Positions 1 through 5,143 of a DNA stretch of 5,143 bases are shown here, piece after piece. The stretch covers positions 1-5,143 of the forward strand of contig JALTUD010000432.1 of NCBI GenBank assembly GCA_027047735.1, written 5' to 3'. Under the pieces are notes generated by a model. It made no database searches. It saw nothing but the letters and a program-made list of their open reading frames with translations, and had not been told where the DNA came from. This stretch comes from Flavobacteriales bacterium. GTDB lineage: Bacteria > Bacteroidota > Bacteroidia > Flavobacteriales_D > Parvicellaceae. The first letter of the stretch is position 1. Each line of letters starts with the position of its first letter. Position numbers and translations under genes: made by a program.

Positions 1-945
1 CGTCATCAAATCAATTATGATTCAGAGCGTAAATCTAAAGTTAAATCAATAACAAAAGACAGTTTTACGTTAGTGAAGATTGATGATTTTTTTCAAAGCG
101 GAATGTCGCCTTCGGCACTCAATAACTATATGGAATGTCCGTTGGATTTTTACTATAAATATATTTTGAGAATAGCCGAGCAAGAAGAAGTGGAAGAAAG
201 CATCGAAAGCAGTACACAAGGAACGATAACGCATAAAGTTTTGGAGAATTTGTATCGTACGCATTCCCCCATGATAACTACAGAAAGCATCGACAAGATG
301 CTAAAGGAGTATGAACAAGAAACACAAAAGGAGTTTGATAAACATTTTCCGCAGAAAAACTATATGACAGGAAAGAATTTGCTGTCCTATTCCATGGTGC
401 TGAAAAGCATACGCAAATTTCTTTTGCAAGAGCGTTATTTTATAGCTAAAAGAGGAGCAATTCATATATTGGATTTAGAAAAAAAGATGGAGTGCGAATT
501 GGAAGTGGAAACAATTTTCGGAACCAAAACCGTAAAATTAAAAGGAAGTGCCGATAGAATAGATAAAGTAGGGAATACCGTTCGTATATTGGACTATAAA
601 ACAGGTTTTGTAGAGTCAAAAGACGTAGGAGCTGTTATCGATAAACTATTAAATGCTCCCAAAGCAAACCAATTGATGTTTTATGCGTATTTGTATTATA
701 GAAATTATAAATCCACGGAAATAGAATCGGGAATCATATCATTAAGAAATCTTAATGCGGGAGTTCTTTCTCTCAAAGTAAAAGCTTATCCCCTTGACGG
801 AGGAAGCCGGCCACAGGTGATTGAACTGACAGAAGATGTATTTTTGGAGTATGAAGAAATGCTAAAAGAGGTGATTCGTGAAATTTATTCAGTAGAATGT
901 AAGTTTGAACACAATGAAAAAGCTAAATATTGCATAGTTTGTTGA
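1..945 (+). CDS. PD-(D/E)XK (RecB-type) nuclease C-terminal domain of an AddB-like repair protein, 5' partial
   Basis: The frame is open from the first base, so the N-terminus lies outside the window; the GTG at 73 is probably an internal valine codon. The 314 visible residues carry the RecB-family nuclease motifs in order: SPSALNNYMECPLDFYY (about 109-159), GTITH with the motif histidine at 232-234, GSADRID with Asp at 553-555, LDYKTG with Asp at 592-594 and Lys at 598-600, and QLMFY (Gln at 670-672). This is the metal-dependent catalytic core used by AddB/RecB-type enzymes to cut DNA ends during recombinational repair. A cysteine in ECPLDF (136-138) plus the terminal CIVC (931-942) fits the iron-sulfur staple known in AddB, but the protein stops right after the second terminal Cys, so the cluster is inferred. 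In Bacteroidetes such domains normally end proteins of roughly 900 residues or more. The helicase or pseudo-helicase part and any addA partner would lie to the left. A stand-alone Cas4-like nuclease is less likely given the open 5' end. Confidence 0.85.
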   Translation, partial: RHQINYDSERKSKVKSITKDSFTLVKIDDFFQSGMSPSALNNYMECPLDFYYKYILRIAEQEEVEESIESSTQGTITHKVLENLYRTHSPMITTESIDKMLKEYEQETQKEFDKHFPQKNYMTGKNLLSYSMVLKSIRKFLLQERYFIAKRGAIHILDLEKKMECELEVETIFGTKTVKLKGSADRIDKVGNTVRILDYKTGFVESKDVGAVIDKLLNAPKANQLMFYAYLYYRNYKSTEIESGIISLRNLNAGVLSLKVKAYPLDGGSRPQVIELTEDVFLEYEEMLKEVIREIYSVECKFEHNEKAKYCIVC

Positions 946-961
946 TTTTGCACCATATTTG
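930..961 (+). promoter_or_regulatory. Weak candidate promoter for the MORN-repeat gene
   Basis: A TTG at 930-932 lies 21 bases before CATATTTG at 954-961, one mismatch from the Bacteroidetes -7 consensus TAnnTTTG. A start of transcription near 968 would give a leader of about 18 bases before the ATG at 986. The element overlaps the end of the upstream nuclease gene. The region is AT-rich, so a chance match is quite possible. Confidence 0.25.
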
Positions 962-985
962 TTTGTTAGAAATAAAAATAATAAA

Positions 986-1747
986 ATGAAGAAGATAATT
1001 GTTGTAATATTAGTTTTGATGGTTGGTGTAATAACAGCACAAAACAGAACCGACAGTAAAGGGAAACAAGGTGTTTGGGTGGTAAAAGATGACCAAGGAC
1101 ACCTTCGTTATAAGGGGCAGTTTAAAGACAATCAACCGATTGGAAAATTCACGTATTATTATCCGACGGGAGAGCCTTCAAGTGTCATGAATTTTTCTAA
1201 TGATGGACACAAAGCGGAGTGTAAAATGTATCATAAGAATGGAAATTTAATGGCGGTTGGACGTTATATCGATAGAAAAAAAGATAGTGTTTGGTGGTTT
1301 TTTAATGAAAACAAACAAGTGCTAAAAAAGGAAACCTATAAAAACGATAAGTTGGATGGAGAGGTGGTAACCTATTATCCCGCTAATCCCAAAGAAGAGA
1401 AAGTATTAAAATTTGAAGTTGTACATTGGAAAGACGGATTGTATCATGGCGAATGGACGCAATATTTTAAAGACGGGAAAGTAAAAGCTCACGGTTTTTA
1501 TAAAAACGGATATTTAGACGGACAAGTAAAATGGTACTATCCATCAGGAGCTGTGGAAACAGTAGGTTGGTATAAGCATACGCTTAAAAACGGTTTTTGG
1601 AAAACATTTGAACCCGATGGTGAACTAAAATTAAAGGTTTATTATCTTAATGATAGAATTCTGGAAGGCGAGGAATTGGAAAAGTATTTGGAGAGAAAGA
1701 GGAATGAAAAAAAGAAAGAAGCAACTCAGGGCGTCAAGCAACCTTAA
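986..1747 (+). CDS. Secreted MORN_2 / YwqK-like repeat protein
   Basis: This 253-residue protein starts at the ATG at 986, because that gives a clean signal peptide (MKK, then a hydrophobic run to about residue 17, then TAQ); a TTG at 959 would add nine polar residues before it. The mature part is made of about eight repeats of roughly 23-28 residues with the pattern G-x-W/F-x-x-Y/F-x-x-x-G-x-x-x-x-x-x-x-Y-K-x-x, for example HGEWTQYFKDGKVKAHGFY and DGQVKWYYPSGAVETVGWY. This is the MORN_2 repeat, which databases often label 'toxin-antitoxin system YwqK family antitoxin'. The signal peptide argues against a cytoplasmic antitoxin role here, and no toxin gene is adjacent. A charged Lys/Glu-rich tail (about residues 222-253) closes the protein. 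It sits 40 bases after the nuclease gene and is followed by a terminator. Location is inferred to be periplasmic or outer-membrane associated; the molecular function is unknown. Confidence 0.85.
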   Translation: MKKIIVVILVLMVGVITAQNRTDSKGKQGVWVVKDDQGHLRYKGQFKDNQPIGKFTYYYPTGEPSSVMNFSNDGHKAECKMYHKNGNLMAVGRYIDRKKDSVWWFFNENKQVLKKETYKNDKLDGEVVTYYPANPKEEKVLKFEVVHWKDGLYHGEWTQYFKDGKVKAHGFYKNGYLDGQVKWYYPSGAVETVGWYKHTLKNGFWKTFEPDGELKLKVYYLNDRILEGEELEKYLERKRNEKKKEATQGVKQP

Positions 1748-1763
1748 AAAAGGAAGTTTAATT

Positions 1764-1790
1764 AAAAGCACTAAATTTAGTGCTTTTTTT
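1764..1790 (+). terminator. Intrinsic terminator after the MORN-repeat gene
   Basis: A perfect 12-base inverted repeat (AAAAGCACTAAA at 1764-1775 and TTTAGTGCTTTT at 1776-1787) runs into a T tract ending at 1790. It begins 17 bases after the stop codon. The GC part is short (AGCACT/AGTGCT), but the U-run is strong. The A-run on the left arm means it could also work on the minus strand. Confidence 0.85.
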
Positions 1791-1792
1791 AG

Positions 1793-1823
1793 TTTAGATA
1801 CAATAATTATTGTTTAATCTAAA
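1793..1823. promoter_or_regulatory. Nested palindrome upstream of the kinase gene, possible operator
   Basis: A perfect 14-base palindrome, ACAATAATTATTGT (1800-1813), is flanked by TTTAGAT (1793-1799) and its reverse complement ATCTAAA (1817-1823), with three unpaired bases (TTA, 1814-1816). It lies between the upstream terminator and the kinase start and overlaps the TTG of the candidate promoter. The symmetry suits a dimeric DNA-binding protein; it could equally be a weak second hairpin reinforcing termination. No regulator is identified. Confidence 0.4.
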
Positions 1824-1840
1824 AATAGTTCGTTAATTTG
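1810..1840 (+). promoter_or_regulatory. Candidate promoter of the histidine kinase gene
   Basis: TTG at 1810-1812 is followed after 20 bases by TTAATTTG at 1833-1840, matching the Bacteroidetes TTG / TAnnTTTG arrangement with one mismatch. Transcription would begin near 1847, about 16 bases before the ATG at 1863. The position after a terminator supports an independent transcription unit. Confidence 0.4.
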
Positions 1841-1862
1841 TTGGTTATCATTCAGATATACG

Positions 1863-3206
1863 ATGAAAGTACGTAACATAAAAATAATAGTTTTATTAGC
1901 CTCCGTTATGATGGTATTGGTGGTGATAAATCAGTACTTTTGGGTAAAAAAAAATGTAGATTTTCAAGATAACCTTATTGAGATTCAAAAAAAGAATAAT
2001 AGTCAATCGGAAAAGTTATTTGATACGCAAGTTACGTTGGCAATCATCAATGTTAGAGACCGTTTGCTTTCAATGAATAAGGAGTTGTCGGGCTTGGAAT
2101 TGGAGCCGATTAAGAAAATTACCGAAAATTATTATGTAGCCAGTTTTTACGATACTATCAATCCGGATTTATTGAAGAATTTGCTTATAGAGCAATTTGA
2201 AAATTATAAGATTAATGAAGTTTTTGAATATGGAATTTATGACTGCTTTACGGATTCTATTATTTTTGATCAATATGTAGGATTAAGTCTGGAACAAAAT
2301 AAAAAGGAAACGGCACCACCTCATTTGACAAAATGGAACCACGACGGGCATTATTTCGGTGTGTATTTCCCGTTTAAAAAGAAGAAAGAGCTTTTTAAAG
2401 GTGAGGCTTTCCCCAGAGGTTTAGTGTTTTCTTCCTTGGTTATCTTTTTTGCCATAATTATTTTTAGTTATGCGATTATGACAATTATCAAACAAGATAA
2501 ATTATCTCAATTAAAAACAGATTTTGTCAATAATATGACGCATGAGCTAAAAACACCAATAGCTACCATCAAACTTTCCAGTGATGTTTTATTGAATAAG
2601 AATGTAACGTGTGATGCAGAGCGTATAAGCCGTTATGCGGGTATCATTAAATCGGAGAATGCCCGTCTCGAAGGTCAGGTTGAACGTGTATTACAAATGG
2701 CAAAACTGGAGCAAGAAAATATACCGTTGAGAAAAGATCCTATTCATTTGCATGAGATTTTAAAAAGAGCTTCTGAGGTGTATCGGCATAATGTGCTGGA
2801 GAAAGAAGGACTTATATCTTTAGAATTGGAGGCTGAAAACGATTTGATAATTGGCGACAAGGTGCATATTACGAATATTATCTATAATCTGATAGATAAT
2901 GCGATAAAGTACACGCTTGGAAGTCCTTTTATTACCATTTCAACGTTGAGTAATGCCGGAAAGATTTTTATATCGATTGAAGACAACGGAATAGGAATAG
3001 ATAAAAAAGATATTCCATATATTTTTGACCGTTTTTACCGTGTTAAGAGCGGAGACAAACACGATGTAAAAGGATTTGGAATTGGTTTATATTATGTTAA
3101 AAGTGTTGTCAAACAACACGGAGGAGATATAAAAGTAACGAGCAAGAAAGGAGAGGGTAGTAATTTTATTATTATTCTACCTTTGTCGGGGGAAAATTTT
3201 GCATAG
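1863..3206 (+). CDS. Membrane-bound sensor histidine kinase of a two-component system
   Basis: This is a 447-residue HisKA/HATPase kinase that should autophosphorylate on His and pass the phosphate to a response regulator. Transmembrane segment 1 is about residues 7-27, a periplasmic sensor domain of about 155 residues follows with no family I recognise, and transmembrane segment 2 is about 187-209. There is no obvious HAMP domain. The dimerisation/phosphoacceptor motif FVNNMTHELKTP puts the phosphorylated His at 227. The ATP-binding domain has the N box (N338 to Y350, Asn346), G1 box DNGIG (374-378), F box FDRFY (388-392) and G2 box GFGIGL (404-409), all intact. The start is chosen because it places a short basic N-terminus before segment 1. 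The architecture resembles Bacteroidetes kinases such as RprX, but the symbol is not assigned. No response regulator adjoins it on either side, so its partner must be encoded elsewhere. The stop codon lies inside a repeat hairpin. Confidence 0.93.
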   Translation: MKVRNIKIIVLLASVMMVLVVINQYFWVKKNVDFQDNLIEIQKKNNSQSEKLFDTQVTLAIINVRDRLLSMNKELSGLELEPIKKITENYYVASFYDTINPDLLKNLLIEQFENYKINEVFEYGIYDCFTDSIIFDQYVGLSLEQNKKETAPPHLTKWNHDGHYFGVYFPFKKKKELFKGEAFPRGLVFSSLVIFFAIIIFSYAIMTIIKQDKLSQLKTDFVNNMTHELKTPIATIKLSSDVLLNKNVTCDAERISRYAGIIKSENARLEGQVERVLQMAKLEQENIPLRKDPIHLHEILKRASEVYRHNVLEKEGLISLELEAENDLIIGDKVHITNIIYNLIDNAIKYTLGSPFITISTLSNAGKIFISIEDNGIGIDKKDIPYIFDRFYRVKSGDKHDVKGFGIGLYYVKSVVKQHGGDIKVTSKKGEGSNFIIILPLSGENFA

Positions 3207-3287
3207 CCGGGATTATGCAAAAGAATTTTTCATCGTCCAAGAAAACTAAATTTTGTTTTCTCTTTATTTACCTCGTTTGCGTTAGGG
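3201..3287 (+). repeat. Intergenic repeat unit, copy 1 (forward)
   Basis: This unit begins with a small hairpin (CATAGC / ATTATG around the loop CGGG, 3202-3217) and ends in GCGTTAGGG. Bases 3211-3287 align without gaps to copy 3 (3374-3450), with 47 of 77 identical by hand count, best at the two ends (TATGCAA, CATCGTC, GCGTTAGGG). The first hairpin overlaps the end of the kinase gene. No protein is apparent in it. Confidence 0.65.
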
Positions 3288-3294
3288 ATTGTAT

Positions 3295-3370
3295 CCCTAA
3301 CACGAAATGAAAGTAAGTACATAAAGTGGTTTTGTCGCCCTCATACTTCTTCATATTTTATTTCCATAGC
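3295..3370 (-). repeat. Intergenic repeat unit, copy 2 (inverted)
   Basis: Read on the minus strand, this 76-base unit begins GCTATGGAAA and ends GTTAGGG, as copy 3 does on the plus strand. An ungapped comparison gives 44 of 76 identical by hand count, with higher identity if small gaps are allowed. It joins copy 1 tail to tail through a 9-bp hairpin, GTTAGGGAT (3281-3289) and ATCCCTAAC (3293-3301), with loop TGT. It joins copy 3 head to head through CATAGC (3365-3370) and GCTATG (3375-3380), with loop TGGG. Confidence 0.65.
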
Positions 3371-3373
3371 TGG

Positions 3374-3450
3374 GGCTATGCAAAGAAAATATTCATCGTC
3401 TGAGAACTACAAATTCCACTTTCTTGCACTTATTTCATTCCGCGTTAGGG
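3374..3450 (+). repeat. Intergenic repeat unit, copy 3 (forward), leading into a structured RNA-like element
   Basis: This copy has the same orientation as copy 1 and is inverted to copy 2. Its terminal GCGTTAGGGAT runs directly into the structured segment that follows. Copies 1 and 3 show the same hairpin geometry at the left end with paired changes (copy 1 imperfect, copy 3 perfect 6 bp), which suggests that structure is under selection or was in the ancestor. Confidence 0.65.
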
Positions 3451-3573
3451 ATAGGAACGGCATCCTTTTGTCCTCCCTCATTTTGGAGGGCAAAAGATAT
3501 AGCGGATAGCCCGACCATTACGGCGTTAAAAAGAGGTGTAGTACAACGAAACCTCTTTTTTATGCCGTAATGG
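3441..3573 (+). ncRNA. Structured intergenic element, possibly Flavo-1-type RNA or a flavobacterial REP-like repeat
   Basis: Seen in the sequence: GCGTTAGGGAT opens a short GGGAT / ATCC pairing around AGGAACGGC. A hairpin follows with continuous pairing of CTTTTGTCCTCC (3465-3476) to GGAGGGCAAAAG (3485-3496), including one G-U pair. Then comes an unpaired linker rich in AGCGGATAGCCCGACC (3501-3516), and a long terminal hairpin (3515-3573). From memory, the combination GGGAT..GGCATCCTTTT..AAAAGATA.AGCGGA.AGCCCGACC recurs many times between genes in flavobacteria and resembles the Flavo-1 motif, an uncharacterised predicted RNA. I cannot run a covariance search, so the family name is tentative and the strand is inferred from that motif. 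Confidence 0.5.
3515..3573. terminator. Long bidirectional terminator-like hairpin between convergent genes
   Basis: CCATTACGGC (3515-3524) pairs with GCCGTAATGG (3564-3573), and AAAAAGAGGT (3528-3537) pairs with ACCTCTTTTT (3551-3560) around a 13-base loop. The three bases between the stems on each side are nearly complementary too. The inner stem is flanked by an A-run and a T-run, so it can stop transcription from the kinase side (plus) and from the pssA-purS side (minus), 23 bases past the purS stop. Confidence 0.7.
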
Positions 3574-3595
3574 GAACGCCCAAACCTTCTATCGG

Positions 3596-3850
3596 TTATA
3601 CCTCATTCAACTGAAAAGTATAACTTTCCATAATTTGATTGCATAAGAGTTTTTTGCAAGCGGTATCTACTTTTTCGTTTGCAGTTTTTTCGTCTTCGGC
3701 ATCTACTATAAGAGTGATGTGTTTTCCGATGCGTACATTAGAGATTTCGCTTAGACCGATGTTACCCATGTTTTGAGAAACGGCTTTTCCTTGTGGGTCT
3801 AAAAGTGCTTCTAAGGGCATAATGTCTATTTCTGCTTTGAACTTTTTCAT
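3596..3850 (-). CDS. purS: Phosphoribosylformylglycinamidine synthase subunit PurS
   Basis: PurS is the small structural subunit that bridges PurL and PurQ in the FGAM synthase complex (fourth step of de novo purine synthesis, ATP- and glutamine-dependent, cytoplasmic). The 84-residue length is normal for the family. Recognisable stretches are FKAEIDIMPLEALLDPQGKA (residues 4-23), the family-typical Asp-Pro-Gln-Gly-Lys region, NVRIGKHITL (38-47), and the C-terminal CKKLLCNQIMESYTF (65-79). The ATG at 3848-3850 is chosen because it starts exactly where the family homology begins; the frame stays open upstream but that stretch only shadows pssA. The ATG overlaps the pssA stop as ATGA, so translation is probably coupled. 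purL and purQ are not in the window, which is unusual because purS often sits next to them. Confidence 0.88.
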   Translation of the reverse strand: MKKFKAEIDIMPLEALLDPQGKAVSQNMGNIGLSEISNVRIGKHITLIVDAEDEKTANEKVDTACKKLLCNQIMESYTFQLNEV

Positions 3851-4566
3851 AATTTGGTGTTGTTTTTTAGGTTGTTTATTACAGAGATGAGTAAATATAT
3901 TATAATTATAGTAGGGATAGAGGCGTAAAAATAGCCTAATGTGGTAAAGGTAATTAATATGAATAGGGTAGTAAGAATGAAAGAAAAACGAAAGGTATTG
4001 TCTGACCACTTGAACGTTTTAAATTTGAGTGCCAACAACTCTATACGAGCATTGAGTAACAGACTAAAAACCAATGTAAGTAAAAGAACACAGGTAATAA
4101 TTAGGTTAGTTGAGGTTGTTGTATCTGCGTATTCTTTATAAATAAGTGGCAAAGAAAGAAAAAATATAGAGTTTGCCGGTGTTGGCAGACCTATAAATTT
4201 ATCCGATTGATTTTCATCGACATTAAATCGAGCCAAACGAACGGCGGAAAGAAGTGGGATTAAAAAAGCAAAATAGGGTAGAAGAGAGGCTTCGGAAGTG
4301 AGTTCTCGTAGAAAACTGTAAGTAATCACACCCGGAGCAACGCCAAAAGTTACCATATCGGCAAGCGAATCTAATTCTTTGCCTATAACGTTGCTTACTG
4401 ACAATAGTCGAGCACTAAAGCCGTCAAAGAAATCGAAAGTTGCTCCTAGTATAATAAAACTCCCCGCCCAAAAATATTGGTGATAAAAAGCTTGTTCTAT
4501 CGCCAAAATGCCACAAAATAAATTGCTGAGTGTAATGATATTCGGAATATGTCTCTTTATATTCAT
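3847..4566 (-). CDS. pssA: CDP-diacylglycerol--serine O-phosphatidyltransferase (phosphatidylserine synthase)
   Basis: This integral membrane enzyme joins CDP-diacylglycerol and L-serine to make phosphatidylserine, the precursor of phosphatidylethanolamine. The 239-residue protein carries the full CDP-alcohol phosphotransferase signature D48-G49-x2-A52-R53-x8-G62-x3-D66-x3-D70, whose acidic residues bind the metal ions. The N-terminus NIKRHIPNIITLSNLFCGILA is typical of the Gram-positive/Bacteroidetes (class II) PssA, as is the following SLADMVTFGVAPG. Several hydrophobic segments follow (about 15-40, 72-86, 95-112, 132-143, 154-172, 193-213, 216-230). The ATG at 4564-4566 is preferred over an in-frame TTG six codons upstream because it matches the family N-terminus. 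It is the first gene of a two-gene minus-strand unit with purS and is divergent from the aminotransferase gene. A phosphatidylserine decarboxylase gene (psd) is often its neighbour but is not seen here. Confidence 0.93.
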   Translation of the reverse strand: MNIKRHIPNIITLSNLFCGILAIEQAFYHQYFWAGSFIILGATFDFFDGFSARLLSVSNVIGKELDSLADMVTFGVAPGVITYSFLRELTSEASLLPYFAFLIPLLSAVRLARFNVDENQSDKFIGLPTPANSIFFLSLPLIYKEYADTTTSTNLIITCVLLLTLVFSLLLNARIELLALKFKTFKWSDNTFRFSFILTTLFILITFTTLGYFYASIPTIIIIYLLISVINNLKNNTKL

Positions 4567-4655
4567 ATTTCTGCAAAAAAACAAAAAAAAGAACAGTTAA
4601 AAATACCGTTATTGAAAACTTTCTGGTTTAGAGGATAACTATTTATGATTGGAAC

Positions 4656-4687
4656 TTGATTTAAGTGTTAAAAATATCTTAATTTAG
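4656..4687 (+). promoter_or_regulatory. Candidate promoter of the class IV aminotransferase gene
   Basis: TTG at 4656-4658 is followed after 21 bases by TAATTTAG (4680-4687), one mismatch from TAnnTTTG. The start of transcription would be near 4694, about 16 bases before the ATG. The 143-base divergent gap (4567-4709) must also hold the pssA promoter; on the minus strand I found only a poor TATTTTTA match (4607-4600) with no TTG at the right distance. Confidence 0.35.
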
Positions 4688-4709
4688 TAGTCCGAAAAAA
4701 AAGCTCTCA

Positions 4710-5143
4710 ATGACAGAAGGTAATTATGTATTGGTAAATGGAGAATTGTTAGACGCTTCAGTTCCCTATTTGAAAGGAAATCGTTCTTTTCTTTATGGAG
4801 ATGGTTTGTTTGAATCGATACGAATCATTAACGGTCAACCTTATAAATTGGAGAACCATATTATCCGGATAAAAGAAGGGGCAAAAGTTTTGGGGTATGC
4901 AATTCCCGAAGAATTTACAACGGCGTATTTTAAAGATCAAATAGTAAATTTATTAAAGCACAACAGCATACGAGCAGGAGGAAAGGTGCGTTTATGTCTG
5001 TTCAGAAATGATGGTGGCTTGTATAAACCTTCCAACAATACTGTTTCTTACTTGATAACTGCCGATTTGTTACCTTATAATTTATTTAAGCTGAATGAAG
5101 AAGGGCTTTTGCTGGATGTATTTTACGATATTTATAAAGACAA
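4710..5143 (+). CDS. Class IV PLP-dependent aminotransferase / aminodeoxychorismate lyase family, 3' partial
   Basis: The frame runs from the ATG at 4710 to the window edge without a stop, giving 144 complete codons. The N-terminal domain is diagnostic of fold-type IV PLP enzymes: YVLVNGELL (residues 6-14), RSFLYGDGLFESIR (25-38), then LENHIIRIKEGAKVLG (47-62) with Arg53 at the family's cofactor-phosphate-binding position, and GGKVRLCLFRNDGG (90-103). The family includes branched-chain aminotransferase (IlvE), D-amino acid aminotransferase and aminodeoxychorismate lyase (PabC, folate pathway). The YGDGLFESIR form and the lack of an IlvE-like N-terminal extension make a PabC-like protein more likely, but the catalytic lysine and the substrate-specificity region lie beyond the edge, so the substrate is not assigned. 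It is transcribed away from pssA. Confidence 0.88.
   Translation, partial: MTEGNYVLVNGELLDASVPYLKGNRSFLYGDGLFESIRIINGQPYKLENHIIRIKEGAKVLGYAIPEEFTTAYFKDQIVNLLKHNSIRAGGKVRLCLFRNDGGLYKPSNNTVSYLITADLLPYNLFKLNEEGLLLDVFYDIYKD

Noticed and set aside
70..264. Minus-strand reading frame of 64 codons inside the nuclease gene
   Set aside because: It lies entirely opposite the conserved SPSALNNY...GTITH region, has no family features and no start context; it is a shadow of the real gene.
986..1747. Toxin-antitoxin module
   Set aside because: A signal peptide and the absence of any small toxin gene nearby make this unsupported despite the family label.
3304..3324. Similarity between the kinase start (ATGAAAGTACGTAACATAAA, 1863-1882) and bases inside repeat copy 2
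   Set aside because: About 18 of 20 bases match with a one-base gap, but the segment is better explained by its homology to the neighbouring repeat copies, and the frame stops after five codons; treated as coincidence.
3201..3450. CRISPR array
   Set aside because: The repeats alternate in orientation, are only about 60% identical, are directly joined without unique spacers, and no cas gene is present.
3201..3573. Insertion sequence or transposon remnant
   Set aside because: There is no transposase reading frame, and no terminal inverted repeats with a target duplication could be identified; an intergenic repeat or RNA element explains it better.
3851..4009. N-terminal extension of purS giving a 137-residue protein
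   Set aside because: The extra 53 residues lie wholly inside pssA in another frame and are rich in Tyr/His/Phe without PurS similarity; PurS homology starts at the ATG at 3850.
3941..4141. Plus-strand frame of 66 codons opposite pssA
   Set aside because: It is antisense to conserved pssA coding sequence and shows no recognisable domain.
4758..4940. Minus-strand frame of 60 codons opposite the aminotransferase gene
   Set aside because: It is antisense to the diagnostic class IV aminotransferase motifs and is a shadow.

Overview
The window looks like ordinary chromosomal DNA from a low-GC member of the Bacteroidetes, most likely Flavobacteriia. The reasons are the AT-rich composition, the lack of clear Shine-Dalgarno sites, promoter-like TTG / TAnnTTTG elements, a typical short signal peptide ending in TAQ, and proteins of flavobacterial style (PurS, PssA, an AddB-like nuclease C-terminus). 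No species can be named from this evidence.

Layout, left to right. (1) 1-945, plus strand: the C-terminal RecB-family nuclease domain of an AddB-like or PD-(D/E)XK repair protein, cut off by the left edge. (2) 986-1747, plus: a secreted protein built from about eight MORN_2/YwqK-type repeats, followed by a strong intrinsic terminator (1764-1790). (3) 1863-3206, plus: a two-transmembrane sensor histidine kinase with all catalytic boxes intact but no response regulator beside it; a nested palindrome and a candidate promoter lie just upstream. (4) 3207-3595: a 389-bp gene-free convergent region. It holds three related ~76-bp units in alternating orientation, then a highly structured segment resembling the Flavo-1 class of flavobacterial RNAs and ending in a bidirectional terminator-like hairpin. 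(5) 3596-4566, minus: a two-gene unit, pssA followed by purS, with a 4-base ATGA stop/start overlap. (6) 4710-5143, plus: the N-terminal part of a class IV PLP aminotransferase, divergent from pssA and cut off by the right edge.

The genes serve housekeeping roles (DNA end processing, phosphatidylethanolamine precursor synthesis, purine synthesis, amino acid or folate metabolism) plus one signalling kinase and one secreted repeat protein. I see no defence system, prophage, transposase or CRISPR array. The least explained part is the repeat and structured-RNA cluster between the kinase and purS, where the kinase stop codon itself lies inside the first repeat hairpin.
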